Part shown: positions 1 to 10,723 of the stretch, in pieces | How positions within the stretch are numbered: the stretch's first letter is position 1 | Layout: every line of letters begins with the position of its first letter | Source: Terebella lapidaria | Lineage: Eukaryota > Annelida > Polychaeta > Terebellida > Terebellidae | Direction: 5' to 3' | DNA length: 64,000 bases | NCBI GenBank assembly: GCA_949152475.1 | Contig: OX424566.1 | Coordinates: forward strand, 32,738,423-32,802,422 | The notes under the pieces: generated by a model | Told to the model about the DNA's origin: nothing | Seen by the model: the letters and a program-made list of their open reading frames with translations, nothing else | The model's database searches: none | Position numbers and translations under genes: made by a program

Positions 1-400
1 ATACTCTGAGAAACATGGCTCTCACATAGAAATTCACATTGACGGGTTGTCGTTTTCTATTTACTACACTGTAAGTCTCTTGTGAAAAAAAAAAACACCA
101 AACAAATTATTGGGCCCAGCACGCGATATATCCGACATTGGCGTACCATGTTATTTAGTTTTTTGTTTGCAGTGTCGAAGTGAGTCCCAATTGATTCTAG
201 TTATTATGAGGGCTTCTGATCGCGATGGTTACCAATTCCTGATAGCCAAGTCCAAACAATGTTCTCACCAACCACGCACATTTGGGAAATTTCAATTCAG
301 CACATGTGGGAAATTTAAATAACCAATGTTCCAAATTTTGTCAGTGGTGTAAGACCAGTAGCTTATTCCCTTCAGTTTGTTTTGAAGAAGCTTGTCACTT
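1..400 (+). repeat. Dispersed repeat fragments (62 bp-unit relative and block U1)
   Basis: The first 70 bases resemble the 62 bp unit tandemly repeated at 26.8-27.1 kb (shared words such as ATGGCTCTCA and CGGGTTGT). From about 215 the sequence matches block U1, seen again at 3,960-4,150, 12,350-12,540 and 27,905-28,020 (shared words: CCTGATAGCCAAGTC, GGGAAATTTCAATTCAGCAC). No gene is recognisable. Positions 400-590 hold nothing I can assign. Confidence 0.6.
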
Positions 401-589
401 TGTAGCAAAAACTATGTACAACGAAATTTGAAGTACACGAACGTTCAATTCGAAATACACGAGCGTCACACGTCTAACAAAGAATATGATTTGCAAACAA
501 CGTTACTTTCGCTGGTGAACAAAACTTTTGCAAGTAAATCAATTGTGTTCACTGATGAGGTAAAATTGATTCAAGAATATTGATGTTGT

Positions 590-1330
590 CTGAAATGTGG
601 AATATGCTGTATTTTCGTGCATCAACTCTCATTGCAGTTTATGTATCAATTCATCGTACTACTCTGAATTATCAAATGTTTTCTTATAAATGCATCCTTA
701 TATCCTGAAAACTGGACAATTACAGGAGTGTGTGATATCAACATGAGTTGGCAGTACAAATGCATGCTAGAAGCACTCGATGTTATAGGAATATACCTTT
801 ATTTTTTCTTGGGTGACGGGAGCAGTTAGGGCTTCACATACCTTCGCTATACATTCTGTGTAATTGCCCATTTATACATGAACTGCACATCACTGACTTC
901 ATTGTCTACCATCAATTCGCCCTGGTTTTAATGCCCTTATTTTCCTCTAGCAGGGAGAGTGGCTGTGAATTCATGGGATACTTTCCAGTGTTGCCCAAGC
1001 ATGAAATGAGATAGAACTATATGTTGTTTCCTTTCACAGCTTGGATGTAGATGTAAATGACCGACTGGCCTTTGTGCTATTCCAGGTTCATATTATCAAG
1101 TCTGGTTGTATTGATGGAAATATATTGATGATAACTGTACAACATTCGGTACCACATACTAATATTTAGCTTTTGCATGCCATGATATGATTCAATAAAA
1201 TCGGCTGCCAGTCTTTGCCATATTTAGAACTTGGTGATAGTTGAACGAAAAATCAGATGAGAGAAATGCATTAGTTTATAGAACTAGTAAAAATAATATA
1301 TATTCAAATAATAAACAAATCAAGTAATTA
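590..1330 (+). repeat. Dispersed repeat block D
   Basis: This block recurs at 15,520-16,240, 18,350-19,080 and 31,430-31,849 on the plus strand and at 13,800-14,480 inverted. Shared landmarks are the GTTGCCCAAGC word followed by TGAAATGAGATA, and an AATCAGATGAGA word near the end. The copies are diverged and carry no long shared reading frame, so this is an old interspersed family. Its class is unknown. Confidence 0.7.
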
Positions 1331-1339
1331 CGACTGATA

Positions 1340-2340
1340 CCATAGGATTGTGGATGTGCCGATGAAAAGATTTTTTGGAATAGATCAAAAGCCGTCCAAA
1401 CACTCATATCAAGGACATACTAACTTAGAGCAGATGGTATATTCAGGGACAACTTCAACGTCCATCAGCAGTGACACTGACTGTAGTGGAAATGTACGTA
1501 TCATTCTACTACCAACGGATTTTGATGTTGGCATTAAAGCTCATAAAACACTCTGGGTGAATGTGTATTAAACGTATTAAAGAAGTCAATCAATAGGTGA
1601 CATGGAAAACGTATTCCATTTGTCATTTTACCATTGAGCTGCCAGACCGTGGTGATCATTTGAGCGTAAATGTCCTCTGAGATTTTCCAACTACAGTCAA
1701 TAAAACACTATTCATTCACGTATCAATGAATTTGTCGCCAAACCCAGTCATTGAAAATTCGTTTAATGTCATTTGATATCCTTGGTCCGGATCCAACCAA
1801 TTTCCGCCACTTTCCGAAAGTAGTTCATCAGTTCGCAGAAAATTGTGGAAAGAACCAACACGAATAGTGTAAATCGCTGGTGTTTTGATACAAAATATAT
1901 CATATTTGTGCATACTTCTTCCACCCTCAAATGGGCATCACGGGAATCCTTTATTATCACAAGGACACCTTCCAAGTTGATGCTTGTTCAAATCGAGCAG
2001 TTTTTAGTTAATGCCAAGGACATGAAATTTCAGACAATCAGCAACTAGAAGTCACAGAATGTCCATTCAAAAATATCATATCTCGAAAACGATATAGTTC
2101 TATATCGGACGGTTCACTAACCACACACATCCAGAGAAGTACTTAGCCGCTCAGAATACAATTATGGTGTCAGTATTGTAACCAGTTCGTATTGGATAGT
2201 TAATGGTTTGGGAAATGTTCAGGAATATCTGCAATTGGCAGCTGGCAGCACTGTTGCATGGGCTCTCGTGACGTTTTTCTGGCGCTATTTATATATATAA
2301 CGCCAATCGCAGATCCACCTGAACACTTTGTTCAACATGT
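1340..2340 (+). repeat. Dispersed repeat block A, diverged copy
   Basis: Follows block D directly, as it also does around 16.2 kb and 33.1 kb. The diagnostic core is AAAAATATCATATCTCRRAAACGATATA, here at about 2,067-2,100, followed by the words AAGTACTTAGCCGCTCAGAA and AATTATGGTGTCAGTATTGTA. The same core is found at 16.7, 21.1, 23.9, 24.9, 25.9 and 27.3 kb, and inverted near 13.4 kb. It has no coding potential. Confidence 0.7.
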
Positions 2341-2459
2341 GTAAGACATTAGAATTGTTAATATATTGATAAAAACATAATACATTCGCTAAAGAATACA
2401 TAAATGATTAAAGAACGAATAGAGGTTACAATATTCTCTGTATGGGCCTTCAAATGTCA

Positions 2460-3515
2460 CTCGAATGCAATGGAATGTTGACCATTGTCTTACTGCTGGT
2501 GTGATATGGTTCCAAACCTGGCATGTCCTATTCGTGTCAAATTAATGACAAAGTTGGGGTACAGAAATCTTGTTAACACATGGCTCCTGTGTAGCATATT
2601 GAAATCATGTCTAGTTGTGATTTTTTTGTGATCTTTAAAGAAGGTAAATGTTGTTTATAATGTCCATGTACATTCGCGATTTAGTATCTGTAATGGTCTA
2701 TAATATGTGGTAAATGGAATGAAATTATCGAAAATTAGTAAACTCTAGAGAATCAAACAGACTGATGTTGGTGATATGTAGTGATTGAATAATACAGTGG
2801 TCGTTCTGGCTTTAATGATAGAATTCTAGTTGACAAGAATGCTGTTGAAACAATGACCACCGAATGTAAGTATCGATCTATTACCACCAATACTGCCAAA
2901 TTTTGATGATTCCAATAACAAACATACAACATTTTGCAATAGAAACAAAGCTCGACCAATTACTTCATTAAAAGACACACTGGCGTCATCAGGGGCAGAC
3001 AGTGTGGTAAATGTAGTTGTTTCTACTGTACACCTGATGGAATTAGTATACAACTGCCCAACAATACAACAATTTATACGCCTACATGAAGTAAAGTGAA
3101 TATCTCTCGATTATGCATGACATTTAAACATCCACATAGACGACAGCTCTCTTTGTGAATAACCCTTCAAGATGTTGAATGATGATTGACGAACGGTCCA
3201 GACAGTATGTAAAATATTGTGCCATTCAATCCACTTGACACACATATAAGAATAAATATTAATAAATTAGATGTAGTATTGTGTCTATGTTTTCAGTTAA
3301 TGCTCATGTCACGCCCGTGCACATCATTTTTGCTGGGAAGAACTCCTCAATCATAGGACAGTTGTTATTGACAAATGTTTAGTATATTGTGTTTGAGTGC
3401 AGTGAATGTATGTACTTTATATTGTGCATGCACGGACGTCACACGTCTAATAGACAATAAGTTGTGTATCATTACATTAGTTTATTCAAGAAAACTGATT
3501 TAGTCTGAAATGTGA
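2460..3515 (+). repeat. Dispersed repeat blocks E-B-C-F in series
   Basis: Order E (2,460-2,835), B (2,840-3,070), C (3,075-3,255), F (3,260-3,515). The same order is found at 28,480-28,980 plus 29,405-29,530, where B is truncated. Block B also occurs at 42.2, 52.2, 56.0 and 56.4 kb and inverted at 8.78 and 26.6 kb. Together with D-A upstream this suggests a composite repeat unit of about 2.9 kb that has been scattered or was once tandem. Confidence 0.6.
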
Positions 3516-3517
3516 AG

Positions 3518-3904
3518 CATTGTCTTCTTGCCACTGGGATATGATCAAAGAGCCGAAGGACATTGTCTCTTTGCCACTGCAATATTATTCCAGAGCGGAA
3601 GGACATTGTCTCTCTGCCACTGGGATATGATTCCTAGAGCCAAAGGCCATTGTCTCTCTGCCACTGGGATATGATTCCGGAGGCGAAGGACATTGTCTCT
3701 CAGCCACTGGGATATGATTCCAGAGCCGAAGCACATTGTCTTTCTGCACTCCGATAAGATTAGAGAGCCGAAGGACATTGCCTTTCTGCCACTGAGAAAT
3801 TATTCCAGATCCGAAACACATTGTGTCTCTGCCACGGAGATATGATCAGAGAACCGACGGACATTATCTTTCTGCCACTGGAATAGGATTCCAGATCCGA
3901 AGGA
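3518..3904. repeat. Minisatellite, 43 bp unit, about nine copies
   Basis: Nine imperfect units start with CATTGTCTCT at 3,518, 3,561, 3,604, 3,648, 3,691, 3,734, 3,776, 3,819 and 3,862, each ending in a variant of CAGAGCCGAAGGA. The unit length is 43 bp with occasional single-base length changes. Two reverse-strand frames stay open through part of the array, but the period is not a multiple of three and the frames drift, so I read it as non-coding. Confidence 0.92.
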
Positions 3905-4640
3905 CCGCTTTGGTAGAAGCTGTCTTGTTTTGTATTCAAGAGTTGAAGTGATTCGAACTTCATTTTAGCTTTTTTTGTGAATTACAGAGCAACCAATCTG
4001 AATTATACTCTCCAACAACATACGATGGGGAAAGTTAGGTTCAAGACATGTGGGAAATTTCAATATCCAATTCCAGTGTTTCAAGTTTTGTTAGACGTGT
4101 AGGACTAGTTTTGTTTATTTCTTCTGTTTTTCGAAAAGCTTGACATTGTATAGGAAGAACGGTGCATTGAACATGTGCTTGGCTTTTGAGTAGCCCAAAA
4201 CTATCTAGGATCTAGGATTTTATACAACCAAAATAACCTGAACTTCATTCCGTTCTCTTTTCAACTTTTCAGATGAGAATATCGTTCTGGTTTAGTTGGT
4301 GAATGGTGAATTTGATGGTGAATTTGTTCTACCGACCGTTTTAATTAGACAAATTTCCAACCAACCTTGGAATAAAATATCAAAATATTGAGATTAAAGC
4401 TTGATGCAAGATTTTGCTGATGTGTTATAAATATATTACTTTCACATATATGCACACAGTTCGGCATCTGTAGTTCTCGTATGTCTTAGATCGAGTGGGA
4501 TTGTTTGTGAACTAGTCATTCGAGAGAATCAAATCCACTTATCTAGGCGATAAAGTGAGCTAATGATACAGTGATCGTTTCGGTTTCAAACATAGTTGAC
4601 AGTAATGTTGTTTCAGTGAACAATGAAAATGCATCCTACT
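3905..4640 (+). repeat. Block U1 and block E fragments
   Basis: Positions 3,960-4,150 match block U1 (GTGGGAAATTTCAAT, then the AAGTTTTGTTAGACGTGTAGGA word). Positions 4,440-4,620 resemble block E (words ACAGTTCGGCAT, AATACAGTG/ATGATACAGTG, GATCGTT). No reading frame is supported. Confidence 0.45.
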
Positions 4641-5868
4641 ATACACCAGTATATACTGTACTAATACACCAGGGCTATTCTCCTTTCTCGTTTATTGTCT
4701 GACTCTTTTTACCACGTACCACCCACTAACCCCATTCTGTCTGGAATCACTGGTGATGCTTTCGTCCAAAAACTTGAGCTATTGGTGAACGTTTCAAGGA
4801 CATCCATGACTTATAAACAATCACCATTAAAATTATGTCTTCGGTGAATTACTAACCACCAACGTCATAATAATTGTTGACACCAGGTGGTCCTTGTCTC
4901 AACTTCTGTGTTTGCAGATACACGCGTGAGTGAGGAGCCTTAGGGATATTCGGTTCAGATTCTTCCAAAAGCACCAAACTAGATCTACGGGGGGGGGGGG
5001 GGGGGATACCATAAAATTTACTTTTTTGATGGGCGCCAAACCCATGTGTACAGACCGAGTGACGTACTGGATGTAAATTTCACGTCTGTGGTGTTTCCCT
5101 GTCGAGTTGCATGATGACAAAATTGTGTCACTTCAGTCAGTGGGGTCACGCAGTTTATCGCCAATACCGGATTTCATTCATATAGGCCTTTGGGCTCATA
5201 AACGATTGGGTCAAGGGTTTTTTATTTCATTTATCTTGGTTGTGCTATTTTCTTGACTTTTTGTTCTACATGTATTTACTTATTTTGTGGCTACATAGTG
5301 AGTATAGTATTTAATTTGGTTAAATTTAACTTGACATTTGTATTATGACAACCCGAGTTTGCAAAATGAATTGCCACAAAAACAAATTCTGCGTATAGTA
5401 AACTTTATGCAGTAGGCCTAATTCATACCCATTCATACCTCAAATGAACACTGCACAAGTAATTCACTGGTGGCAAAGCCGGGTTTTTTGCTAGTTAAGA
5501 TAAATTCATCCATATATGAGGCGAACTTCCAGGGAAAAAACTAAAGTGAGTATTTTCTTTATTACGACAATTAACATTTGCATATATACCAGCTCCTACT
5601 GTGAACTACTTTTCAGAATATTGAATGGATAGAGACAAACGATCGAGAAAAGACGTAGAGTCATTGTACAATTCAATTCACTCAACACACATATCTGGTT
5701 GTTTTGTGAGGTGTCTTCTGTGATTTTACTTACGATAATTGAATGACAGAAATTGATGTAAATATTTAACTGCGAATGCGCACCTAATCCACTCGCTTGC
5801 ACTAGATTCTATGTGCATTGGTGTATTCACGAATCGGAAGCTGAAGTATATTTATGCATTGTGAATTT
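4640..5868. other. Unannotated AT-rich stretch with a 17-base G run
   Basis: I see no gene or recognisable repeat here. A homopolymer of 17 G is at 4,989-5,005. Positions 5,610-5,720 weakly resemble block C (GAATGGATAGAGACAAACGATCGAG). Confidence 0.5.
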
Positions 5869-5925
5869 CAAACAATTCACAAACATATGCTCATTTACTA
5901 ATGGCTATTTGGTTGCCATAGCAAC
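5869..5925. repeat. 57 bp direct repeat, left copy
   Basis: Identical base for base to 7,866-7,922. It ends with GGTTGCCATAGCAAC, which fits the RFX X-box consensus. The segment between the two copies is 1,940 bp and opens directly with a 5'-truncated retroelement coding sequence, so the pair looks like a long target-site duplication or a local duplication. Confidence 0.9.
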
Positions 5926-6159
5926 ACACCAGCATATGGTGTGTTTGTTTCTCAACTTATACGCTATTCCAGAGCTAGTTGCAAATATGAGGACTTTGTC
6001 TATCGAAGTGCCCAGCTAGTCTCTAAACTGCTACGACAAGGATATGTTTTACCAAGACTTATAGCTGCGTTTAAGAAATTCTATGGACGTCATCATGATC
6101 TGGTTGATAAATACAGCAAATCCATGTCTGCCATGCAACTAGATCTATTTTCATGTTAA
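5924..6159 (+). pseudogene. 5'-truncated retroelement reverse transcriptase C-terminal fragment
   Basis: An open frame of 78 codons ending at TAA reads as the far C-terminal part of a reverse-transcriptase polyprotein. Recognisable words are PAYGVFVSQLIRYSRAS, LVSKLLRQGYVLPRL and FKKFYGRHHDLVDKY. I recall the pattern 'YGVYISQLIRYAR...LLxQGYxxxxL..FxKFYGRHxxLVxKY' from a retroelement family common in molluscs, cnidarians and lancelets; the clade assignment is uncertain. The catalytic domain is absent, so it cannot be functional. The frame begins exactly at the right edge of the 57 bp direct repeat. A related copy in opposite orientation lies at 17,059-17,190. Confidence 0.75.
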
Positions 6160-6397
6160 TTTTGGGGAATTCATGACGGGTGCCACTAGTGGGGCAGGAA
6201 ATGCTCACTCTTTCCGGAACACCTGATTTCACCTCCTGATGGCCATTTACGGGGGTTCGTGAGTTTCCCTGTCATTTTTGTTTTCTCTCACTTCGTATGC
6301 CTGATATGACTTTCTGTCCCCGGACTATGAGATTGGATAACGGACCCTGTTTTGTTTGCTCGGAATACTTAATACTGGGTATTGATTCCACGTCTAT
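6160..6397 (+). repeat. 3' untranslated end of the same retroelement
   Basis: Homologous, inverted, to 16,823-17,058. Landmarks are TGCCACTAGTGGGGCAGGAA and TTTCCGGAACACCTGATTTC followed by a GGGGTTCGTG word. Similarity between the two copies ends near a shared CACGTCTAT, which I take as the 3' end of the element. Confidence 0.7.
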
Positions 6398-7865
6398 TGC
6401 ATAGGAGATGAGAACAATTCCTCGGTTACAGCAATGTTGATTTTGTAAATTTGACCAGAACAAATCCTCGTTTACAGAAACATTTCTAGGCAATGTATCT
6501 GATAATTTGATGCAAAAGAACTGATTATTGTTTCTTCCACGAGCTGGCAAAATGTATGGACACTCACATTCTGGAATATTCACATTCTAAGCTCGTGCCG
6601 GAGGAATTTTTCACAAAGTTTCGGTTCTCGGACCACAATCTACTACATATGCTTAATCTTCACGATTCTGTTGGCATCGGGCGCACCGGTGCACAGACAA
6701 GGTAAGTGGCGTATATACTATTATTGCGGCAGTCTCTCGAGTCATGAGATAAGGCGAATCGTATTTGTGATTGCTAATAATTGAATGGTCTGATTTAGAG
6801 TGACAATAAATACTTTATATCTGCTTCAATGGACGCTCGATTCGTCGCGGTATTGCGGATATAAAACTGATAAACATTGACACGTTGGTACATCACCTAG
6901 TGACAGGAAAAAAATCTGAATATGTCATCAACGGGCTGCAGTATCAACAGTCGGAAAACAGTATTGCCATTAACAATCACACAGAGTAGAGAAGGGCCTA
7001 TCCGTGGTCCACTGGGGTTGTCGACAGTTTACAGAACGGTCCCAAGTGAGTTGACAAACGCCCCTATTACCGCTAGGAACCCACATACGGCTATATTTAT
7101 TCAGTCGTTGATGATATTTGTTCAGTCCTGATGTCCACTGTCCATCGACCACACCGTTACTGTGGAGTCACACGGACGATTAAGAACTTGGTAATGGTAC
7201 CTAGGTTCGAGAGGACATGTCTTTCATGAGTACATGAAAGGCCATACACAATCGAGACGGGGTTATCAGGGACCTTTTAGACCACTAAGAAATGAAACTC
7301 AGCACGAAAGACATTCAAAAGGTTGATTTCCACTGGCACTGTACCTATAATTTCGACAATCTAGTTCGAGGGGAACATAAGGAGAAAAAACGGGATTTGG
7401 AAGGAAGGATAAAGTGGGTTTGAGGCTATGATGAGGGGGTGAACGAACAGGCCGGACGTCCGAGTGATATGGAGAATAAGATTGACTAGTCAATACAAGG
7501 ACCATAGGTGCCTCGCTGAGGTGATCAATGCTGACCTTGTGTCTCGCCAATTCCCTGGCGCCAGAAGTGTCCACGAGGTTAGGGTTATTTATGAACAAGG
7601 CCGACCATCGGCAACAACCATAATTTTACCATTAGGGTAGTATTGTTAATATAACGATTTGTCATATTTGCTTTGCAAACACACGAATGAATGACCACAA
7701 ATGGATGCAAACGAAGAGCAGATATGTGATTTAGGATTGCCTTCTGTGATGCGTGTATAGACGACAATTATTCCCGCCCTTTCGTTACGTTACAAAAAGA
7801 TGATGCAATGAACAGATACTAAACAGTGACCATCAGTTCAAATCATGTTAGTTCTCTGTGGTCGC
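6398..7865. other. Rest of the segment between 57 bp repeats, no gene recognised
   Basis: This part is noticeably more GC-rich than its neighbours around 7.0-7.6 kb and has several short overlapping frames on both strands, none recognisable. It is unclear whether it arrived together with the retroelement fragment at 5,926. Confidence 0.4.
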
Positions 7866-7922
7866 CAAACAATTCACAAACATATGCTCATTTACTAATG
7901 GCTATTTGGTTGCCATAGCAAC
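7866..7922. repeat. 57 bp direct repeat, right copy
   Basis: Exact copy of 5,869-5,925, again ending in the RFX-like palindrome GTTGCCATAGCAAC. The sequence to the right (TACTGATG) differs from that after the left copy. Confidence 0.9.
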
Positions 7923-8339
7923 TACTGATGTTGTTAGTGAGGGCGATACACAGGCACTGATGGTCCGCAATCCACAGCAAAATTAGATTTTTATTTTTGC
8001 AGCGTGGGAAACTACGAGTAGCTACAATTGATTCTTATGTCATGCCAGTTTTGATGAATACAAACTGTTCGTCATTACTTGTCTTAATTTAGCGTACAAC
8101 CATGCAGCAACACTCACATTATTGGTAATCAAATTAGCATTTTGAGTAACGAAATGCGACAGTTTGGGTGGATGTGAATCAAATAATATATCTTTTCTTC
8201 TAACCATAATGTGATCTTTCCATTGATGGATATCAGTATAATTATTTTGCTTTTTTATACTATCCCAATTTGTATATGTGTAGTATTTTCATATTTGAAA
8301 GGTATAATTTGCTGCAACATCAGCTGGCTGCTAACTTAG

Positions 8340-8435
8340 GACCGTGAGTATCTAGGAGTGGCTCTAATCTTCATCAACTTTATGTGCTGTATACTCTTCA
8401 TCTGTTTAGTTGTATTACTGAGCAGACTCAATTAG
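8340..8435 (+). CDS. Possible exon 1 of a multi-pass membrane protein fragment
   Basis: After an acceptor-like CTAACTTAG the frame reads DREYLGVALIFINFMCC, continues with ILFICLVVLLSRLN and stops at TAG. It holds one strongly hydrophobic segment of about 23 residues. The next open frame, from 8,513, encodes three more hydrophobic segments in the same phase, so the two may be exons of one four-pass membrane protein. No clear splice donor is visible before the stop, so this could also be a decayed copy. I recall similar anonymous invertebrate membrane proteins but cannot name one. Confidence 0.35.
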   Translation, partial: DREYLGVALIFINFMCCILFICLVVLLSRLN

Positions 8436-8512
8436 TTTAGATACGTCATGGTGTCTCACAGATCTGGTGAGATCTGGTTCATGAGATCTGGTCCATGAGG
8501 ATTCCAGTGTAG

Positions 8513-8845
8513 AATGGCCTGGCAATATCTGCTATCTGGAGTATGGTTGCCTCGATGTTCAATTTCGGTGTGGTTCTCACCTATCGAACTGCTGTTAAAA
8601 AAGAAGTTGCCAGTTCGATGTGTCTCAGTATCCTCACACTGGAGATACTGATTTGGTGGCTATTTGATAACGTATTCATCGATAAATACTTTCGCTACCT
8701 ATCTACGCCATACATAGTGCTTATAATCTCAATAGCTGGAATAATCTCCAAAAATCACCAAGCTTTGGTGATTTTGGCTTTGTTTCTATTGCAAAATATT
8801 GTATTTTACGTTTGTTTTGGAATCATCAAAATTTGGCTGTATTAG
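8513..8845 (+). CDS. Membrane-protein exon, 3' end truncated by a repeat
   Basis: An open frame starts after GTAG (first residues NGLAISAIWS; first Met codon at 8,543) and runs to TAG at 8,845. It shows hydrophobic stretches around AIWSMVASMFNFGVVLTY, SILTLEILIWWLF and YIVLIISIAGI, with the aromatic-rich word DKYFRYLSTPY between them. The amphipathic layout and absence of stops suggest genuine former coding sequence. The last ~30 codons come from an inverted copy of repeat block B, so the natural C-terminus is lost. A donor-like GGTGATT at 8,768 is an alternative exon end. Function unknown. Confidence 0.45.
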   Translation, partial: NGLAISAIWSMVASMFNFGVVLTYRTAVKKEVASSMCLSILTLEILIWWLFDNVFIDKYFRYLSTPYIVLIISIAGIISKNHQALVILALFLLQNIVFYVCFGIIKIWLY

Positions 8846-8870
8846 ATTGATACTTACACCAACACAATGT
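8775..8870 (-). repeat. Truncated inverted copy of block B
   Basis: The reverse complement matches the central part of block B (words CTATTGCAAAATATTG, ACGTTTGTTTTGGAATCATC). It replaces the end of the membrane-protein exon. Confidence 0.65.
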
Positions 8871-9104
8871 ACACCGTGATACTCTTTAGATTAGTATCCG
8901 TCTTGACTCTGGTCAAAATTGTTCTCGTCACATGAGGCCATCAGACACAACCACTATACAGCCCAAGCTCGGAATTCAAGAGATCCAGGCATGAGATCGC
9001 CGGTTTCTTGAACCAGGAAGATGGTCACCATCCAGTGATACCTTACCACAGGCTAGTCTCATGTCCACAGTAGTTAGGTCACACTAATGATCTCTTTGGT
9101 TCAG

Positions 9105-9384
9105 GGAGTCCAGCCCTCGGACCTCTGTTACCATCAGTCCCGGAAACGCTTGTCATGTCCCTACCTAAACGATGTTCATCACAGGCCAAGATTGATCTGC
9201 GAAAGCAGAATAAAAGCTCGTTGAGCATAAGTGACATGAAACCAAGGTTGACCATTAGTCGACCACAACCAGGAACCGCAGATGGGAGCAAGGTCCAACA
9301 AGTTTCCACCAAAACTCATGAGTCACGAGTGCTATCGGAACTACCCAGTGTACACGCAGACACCTCAACGCACGCCATCAATCA
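9105..9384 (+). CDS. Possible internal exon, basic Ser/Lys-rich protein
   Basis: The stretch is open in one frame over its full length and bounded by a good acceptor (TCTCTTTGGTTCAG) and a good donor (GTAAGA at 9,385). The residues are rich in Ser, Lys, Thr, Gln and Pro (for example LPKRCSSQAKIDLRKQNKSS and MKPRLTISRPQPGTADGS), consistent with a disordered region. GC content is higher than in the flanking repeats and the stretch is not repeated elsewhere in the window. Exon phases with the next candidate exons do not join cleanly, so the gene may be decayed or the borders differ. Not recognised. Confidence 0.4.
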
Positions 9385-9407
9385 GTAAGAAAGTTGATGC
9401 ACATCAG

Positions 9408-9444
9408 ATTCCCCAAGTTTGGCCGCAAACTGGAATCACCCAGA
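9408..9444 (+). CDS. Possible 37 nt mini-exon
   Basis: Lies between an acceptor-like CACATCAG and a consensus donor (CAGA then GTAAGT). The one-base phase that follows the previous candidate exon gives FPKFGRKLESPR without a stop. It is supported only by splice-site quality. Confidence 0.25.
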
Positions 9445-9515
9445 GTAAGTGTCGTGGAAACAGGCACATCCGGCTGTATTGCGTAAAAAAATGCTAAAAC
9501 AAGAATTATCTTCAG

Positions 9516-9664
9516 GCGGTATTGCACGCAAGAATACCTCGCCAAAGCCACGGATCTCGACACGTGGACGACGAGTGGAGTCTGGCTTGGACGAAGGCAT
9601 TCCTTGTGTGTTGAGATTGGATTCATCCGACACGTCTGAAATATTATTCAGTCTGGAAACGCAG
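9516..9664 (+). CDS. Possible internal exon, basic protein
   Basis: Bounded by acceptor TTATCTTCAG and donor GCAG/GTGTGA. One frame is open throughout (GIARKNTSPKPRISTRGRRV, later LRLDSSDTSEILFSLETQ). Composition matches the exon at 9,105, and both sit in a non-repetitive patch, so they may belong to one disordered host protein. That frame does not follow directly from the 37 nt candidate exon. Not recognised. Confidence 0.35.
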
Positions 9665-9824
9665 GTGTGACAACTGAACACCAAAGACATACCAATAGAG
9701 TCCACTCAGGTCAAAACGGAAGCGAACATTCGGATAGAGTGGATCCTGGTGGTGAGACTAAACGTTTGACGTCTATCCGATAGTGAAGGCGGTTTTCCTT
9801 TATAAAAAGACGTTTTGGTGACAG

Positions 9825-10259
9825 ATACCGTATTCCCGCGCATCGAGGCGCATGCGCCTATAAATGAAGGTGCGCCATACGTCGTATATAGGCGCGTGCG
9901 CTTATATGCACGGTATATCTTTTCTCCAGCAGAATGTGTGGACAACACTTTATCGTTTACAAGTGCAACTCTCAGAACATGTTTTTGCGAATAACTATTA
10001 TTGAAATAAGTGTTATCTAGTACATTGGAGGGTCCGACCCACCTGTAGTTTATAATTCACTATGTAATAGAATGCAAGCGACATCCACCTGGAAAACTTA
10101 TGTTCGAAAGAAAGTGGATTCACATATAGGCGCATGCGCCATACCTCACTTATAGGCGCATGCGCCTATATTTGAGGCATAATTATAATTCCGTGCATGT
10201 CAAAAGAGGCGCTGTTTCATTTATAGGCGCATGCGCCGGTATGCGCGGGAGTACGGTAT
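9825..10259. mobile_element. 435 bp inverted-repeat element (TA-flanked MITE) with NRF1-like palindromes
   Basis: Terminal inverted repeats of about 40 bp: left begins ATACCGTATTCCCGCGCAT, and the right end read in reverse begins ATACCGTACTCCCGCGCAT. Both continue into GGCGCATGCGCCTATAAATG. Taking the TA dinucleotide as the target duplication gives ends in CCGTA, like Tc1/mariner or pogo-type non-autonomous elements (my recollection of that class). It has no coding sequence. Five copies or variants of the palindrome GGCGCATGCGCC lie inside (about 9,849, 9,893, 10,129, 10,154 and 10,224). Confidence 0.8.
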
Positions 10260-10720
10260 GTATTCACAAAACGCAAATGTAGTAATTCTGCAGACCGCCC
10301 ACCAGGGGGATTGTTCTCTTCCATTTAGGCCTGAGTGGGCTACCTGGGTATAGAAAATCTCTTAATCCACAATGTACATCTCATGCAATGATATTCATGT
10401 GATGTTAATAATCATGCGCCTCTGTGAAATGTCCCTCTATTTTCAAATTAAATTGTGGTATCGGAACATGTAGGTCAATTTAGTATTGCATGGTTTACCG
10501 TATAGCAACCGGTGGTCTTCTGAGGTTCTGTATTCATGCGATGGTCAAATTACGTTCTGTGTAGTGCATGAGAATGTCTATGAAATGCCATGCTTTTGGG
10601 GAGAGAATATAGCTGGAGAATGTCAGAATTCGTATCACGGGTGATGTACATGTCATGGTACGGCATATATATAATAATAAGTTGATCGACTAGATACCGT
10701 GTATGGGGCATTCGTTCTGT
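10260..10720. other. Unannotated stretch
   Basis: I see neither a gene nor a repeat shared with the rest of the window. Confidence 0.4.
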
Positions 10721-10723
10721 AAT

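Noticed and set aside
3518-3904. Two long reverse-strand frames through the 43 bp minisatellite
   Set aside because: The period is not divisible by three and the frames follow unit length changes; this is a repeat artefact.
4989-5005. 17-base G run as a possible G-quadruplex
   Set aside because: A pure homopolymer, with nothing around it to suggest function; it may also be a sequencing length artefact.
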